In this document: one piece after another, positions 61,011 to 64,000 of the stretch | Numbering within the stretch: the stretch's first letter is position 1 | Layout of the letters: the number at the start of each line of letters is the position of its first letter | Assembly: GCA_032173965.1 (NCBI GenBank) | Contig: CM063285.1 | Coordinates: forward strand, 27,315,660-27,379,659 | From: Sitta carolinensis | Lineage: Eukaryota > Chordata > Aves > Passeriformes > Sittidae | Reading direction: 5' to 3' | Length of the DNA stretch: 64,000 nt | Translations under genes and position numbers: made by a program | The notes under the pieces: generated by a model | The model's input: only the letters and a program-made list of their open reading frames with translations | Told to the model about the DNA's origin: nothing | The model's database searches: none

Positions 61011-64000
61011 CTCTTGCTGGAGAAAAAGCTAGTTGTTACTATTTGTGTATGTACAGGGAGGTGAATGGAGCCCAAATCCTTCTTGAAGTTTCAGTTTTTG
61101 AGCTTGTTCGGATCTAAAGTTTGCTTTCCTAAATCTAGCGAAGGATCTTCAACTTTCTTTCTAAGCAGTTTAATAAAGCTCTTTATCTTCTAATTCTCCT
61201 TTATTCTTTAAGTAAAACTCATCTCTGCCTGTAAAAGCAGATGGGGAAATTAATATTCTGAACTGTAATTACTCTTCATAAATTCCCAAAAGAATTGCTG
61301 TAGATAGGTTCCCTCTTCTATTAGGTAGAAACAGTAAGATGTCTGTGGTGTTCAGTTTTTCATATTATACTCTGTTCCAAGGAGTCTGTTATATTTACTA
61401 ATACTGCCTTCTTGGTCTCTTCTGTGGCTTAAAAAAATCTCCCTTTTACCCATTCCTTCAAGATCTGAATGTATTGATCTCATTCTCTATGACCAAAATA
61501 TTTAATCTATTCTTTTATTTAGCCTATTCATGCATAATGACTGATTTAATGAAATGGTGTATTTATTTCCAGGTTACTTTAGGTATTTTTCTTTCAAATA
61601 TTACTTTGCTAAGCATATTACTACACAAAAAATAATTATGTCAGCCTAAAAAGTCAAGGAAATCTAATAATTCAAATGACTTCTCTCAGCTGGACATTAA
61701 ATTGCTCTATTTTCACACTTAATTCAGACTTTTTTTCCAAGTGTTAGGCAAGCCACTATTTACATAAACTAACTTGATCTAGATTACTAGCTCTGGAAAA
61801 AAATTACTAGTCTTAATCCAGAAAAACTCATAGAAAAAATTATGCAGTTTCTCATTTGGGGATGCTGAACAGTTTTCTGTTTAAACTGCATTAATAGAAA
61901 AATGTATGTAGCTAAAAAGAATTTGTTCAACTTTTAAAAATTAATCTCAGTTGGTCCTATGAGCTGAGAGCACTCATTACTACATTACTACATTAATTGC
62001 ACTGCATTACTACAGAGTTTCTCAGAGTTTTCTCACATGCAGTCACCTTGATCTTTAGGCCACGCATACCCAAGGCCTGTCTGCAGGCATTCGTGCAGCT
62101 GTGCCCTCAGCTTGTCTCGTTCCTCCATCTTCTACTATCCTTCTTTCCCTCTCTTTGAAGATCAGGCTATATGCTCTATTTTTAATGAAGCATGAAATTC
62201 TCTCTTAGTCACTCAGAAAAGGGTACTGGGAATTTACAAATATAAAAACTGTTGTGAGACTCAGTTTCTCACTTTGCTTTCCTAATTCCTATCAACTCGA
62301 TGTTAATTGAAGGAGTGGGTGTTTCTTTCTTTCACACAGACAAACATACTCATATTATTGTTTTGTGAAAATGATTGTTTGCTACTCTCTGAACAGACCT
62401 CCCTATTTCAAGCTGCTTTCCACACACTGCATTTTCTAGGTCACTGAGACCTCATTAAGTATTTCAGAGTTGTGTTTGCAGATTCCTAATACTTGTAAGC
62501 CTGAAGTAAGTATTCTGTCCAAATGCTGAGAAACAATCTTTAAGCTTCATTCAAATGGCATGTAGTTTGTTGTTATTTTTCATTGGACATCATTATATCT
62601 GTTAATCTGGAATTAAACAGTCTAGCCAGAATATTGATGGCTTTAATAAAAAAAATGAAATCTCCAGATTATGACAATTGAGAAATATTCAAACCAAAAT
62701 AACACAATTCAAAATTAATATACTCTTATATTGCAAATTACTATTCATCTTGATTTTTTTTTAATAATTTATAATACCTTTTGTAAATTTAATTTCAGTA
62801 AATTGCATTAATGCTGAGGGCACATTTGGAAGTCAGCTTTCAGTCAAAGACATTAGATTACAAACCCAATTTGCAAACACTTTTCAGAATACTTAACAAA
62901 TTTATGCCTCTTTGGTCACCAAAAATAGACTGTTATGAATATGCTGTAGTTTATGGGGGAATTTCCTCCATGATTGCACTTGCTGAACATTAAATTTAGA
63001 ATTTAGATTAACTTCTGAATTTATATACTCCCTATAGAATTGAAACTACACTGTGGAAAAAATTTTCTGTATTCAGACTTTAATCAAAGATGAAAAGGAT
63101 GAAGCAAGCAATCAGCATAGCCATTCAACAGAACTGGGTATTGTACACTCAAGAATGGCACCAGGAACCCCCATGGGGAAGTGACAGGATGAGACTAGGA
63201 AATGTTTGTGACTAACAGGATACAAAAAGTTCTTTCACTTTCTAATGTAAACAGGTTCAAATTAGCCATAGTATAGCACTTCCCCTGGGGGTCACCTGAA
63301 TATTTTAACAAGAGAGTTATAGGAAGAGGACTGAAAATCTACCATGTCTTCTAGTGCCCAACCACAGGTAAAATAAATAGATTAAACTTCTCTTGGTTTC
63401 AGAGATAGCAATTATATTTCCGAATTTCAGCATGACATTGAAAATGTAAGCTGTTGCAATAGCAACTTAGATTTTAGAGTCTGTTCAAAATAAAGGTATC
63501 ACTTCATAGCACTGACTTTCAAATCCTAAAGTATAGAACAGATTATTTGTACTACCTACTATCATCAAAGAACAGAACTTAATGTCGTTGTCAATTGCTC
63601 TCTAACCATTTTAAAGCATGATTGTTTTTTTCATCATATTATATCATGTTGTTTTAGAAAGCATACAGTGCTAATTCACAGCAGTATTTAAAGTGTAGTG
63701 CAGTATCATCAACTTTAATTGAACTCATCAGAGTGCTAACTGACAATTCAAAAGTTCACATAAAATTATATGAACAGAAATATATATTAAGTTGTATCTA
63801 TAGAAAAAACTTCAATTATAGATATGGACAAGGAGAAGTCTATGATTCAGAATTTGTTTTGTGCAGTCTTGCATTTGAAAATATATTGACTGTTAAAAGC
63901 ATGTGTTCACCTGGTGTCAATTTGTAGCAAAAGACTTAGTGATATGTAATTGGTATTTCTTGAAAATTCATCTATGTTGTTGGAAGGAATGCTGCATATT
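61011..64000. other. Unique intergenic DNA
   Basis: No gene or mobile element recognised. A short tandem ATTACTAC (two perfect copies, 61,976-61,991, with a related copy near 62,004) is the only structured repeat. Open frames are at most 64 codons and extremely AT-rich. Confidence 0.6.

Noticed and set aside
1..64000. CRISPR arrays, bacterial operons, phage or insertion-sequence features, rRNA genes
   Set aside because: No regularly spaced direct repeats, dense coding or rRNA-like sequence; CR1, LTR and base composition all point to a bird nuclear genome.

Overview
The window reads as intergenic DNA, effectively a gene desert, from a bird nuclear chromosome. The bird assignment rests on the repeats. 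There are several CR1-type LINE copies ending in the characteristic avian CR1 3' sequence, and a solo endogenous-retrovirus LTR whose sense strand begins TGTCACGGTTTACCCC, a start I associate with avian (especially songbird) LTRs. The background is strongly AT-rich, CpG-poor and full of homopolymer runs, as in avian macrochromosome deserts. I found no supportable protein-coding gene: open frames are short (mostly 60-130 codons), scattered over both strands, and the longer ones lie inside repeats or run through homopolymers. There is no bacterial-type gene, operon, CRISPR array, rRNA or intact tRNA.

Layout. 1-4,221: unique AT-rich DNA. 4,222-4,570: antisense CR1 3' end. 4,571-20,814: unique DNA with microsatellites, a 31-bp perfect tandem duplication (10,546-10,607) and two stretches resembling conserved non-coding elements (about 5,780-6,260 and 11,880-12,110). 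20,815-22,450: a sense CR1 that keeps a decayed ORF1 and the start of ORF2 but has lost the reverse-transcriptase half by internal deletion. 22,451-28,125: unique DNA. 28,126-28,724: a GC- and CpG-rich solo LTR on the minus strand, probably the youngest insertion here. 28,725-35,519: unique DNA with two adjacent hairpins (29,716-29,816) and candidate regulatory elements. 35,520-35,585: a tRNA-Ile-like relic on the minus strand. 35,586-44,239: unique DNA with further candidate conserved elements near 36,460-36,760 and 38,870-39,380. 44,240-44,640: an old, very decayed CR1-clade LINE fragment. 44,641-52,639: unique DNA with palindromes. 52,640-53,915: sense CR1 with a recognisable but dead reverse transcriptase. 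58,150-58,760: an old antisense CR1-clade ORF2 fragment covering the linker and the start of the RT. 60,707-61,010: antisense CR1 3' end. The rest to 64,000 is unique.

Nothing here works together as a pathway. What can be read is several ages of retrotransposition: old CR1-clade fragments, later CR1 copies, then a CpG-rich LTR. Between them lie repeat-free blocks, some with locally elevated CpG and homeodomain-type motifs, which may be distal regulatory DNA for a gene outside the window. I did not find convincing evidence of a previously undescribed biological system. The most useful leads are the old LINE fragments, the tRNA-Ile relic, the hairpin pair near 29.7 kb and the CpG cluster at 36.5 kb.
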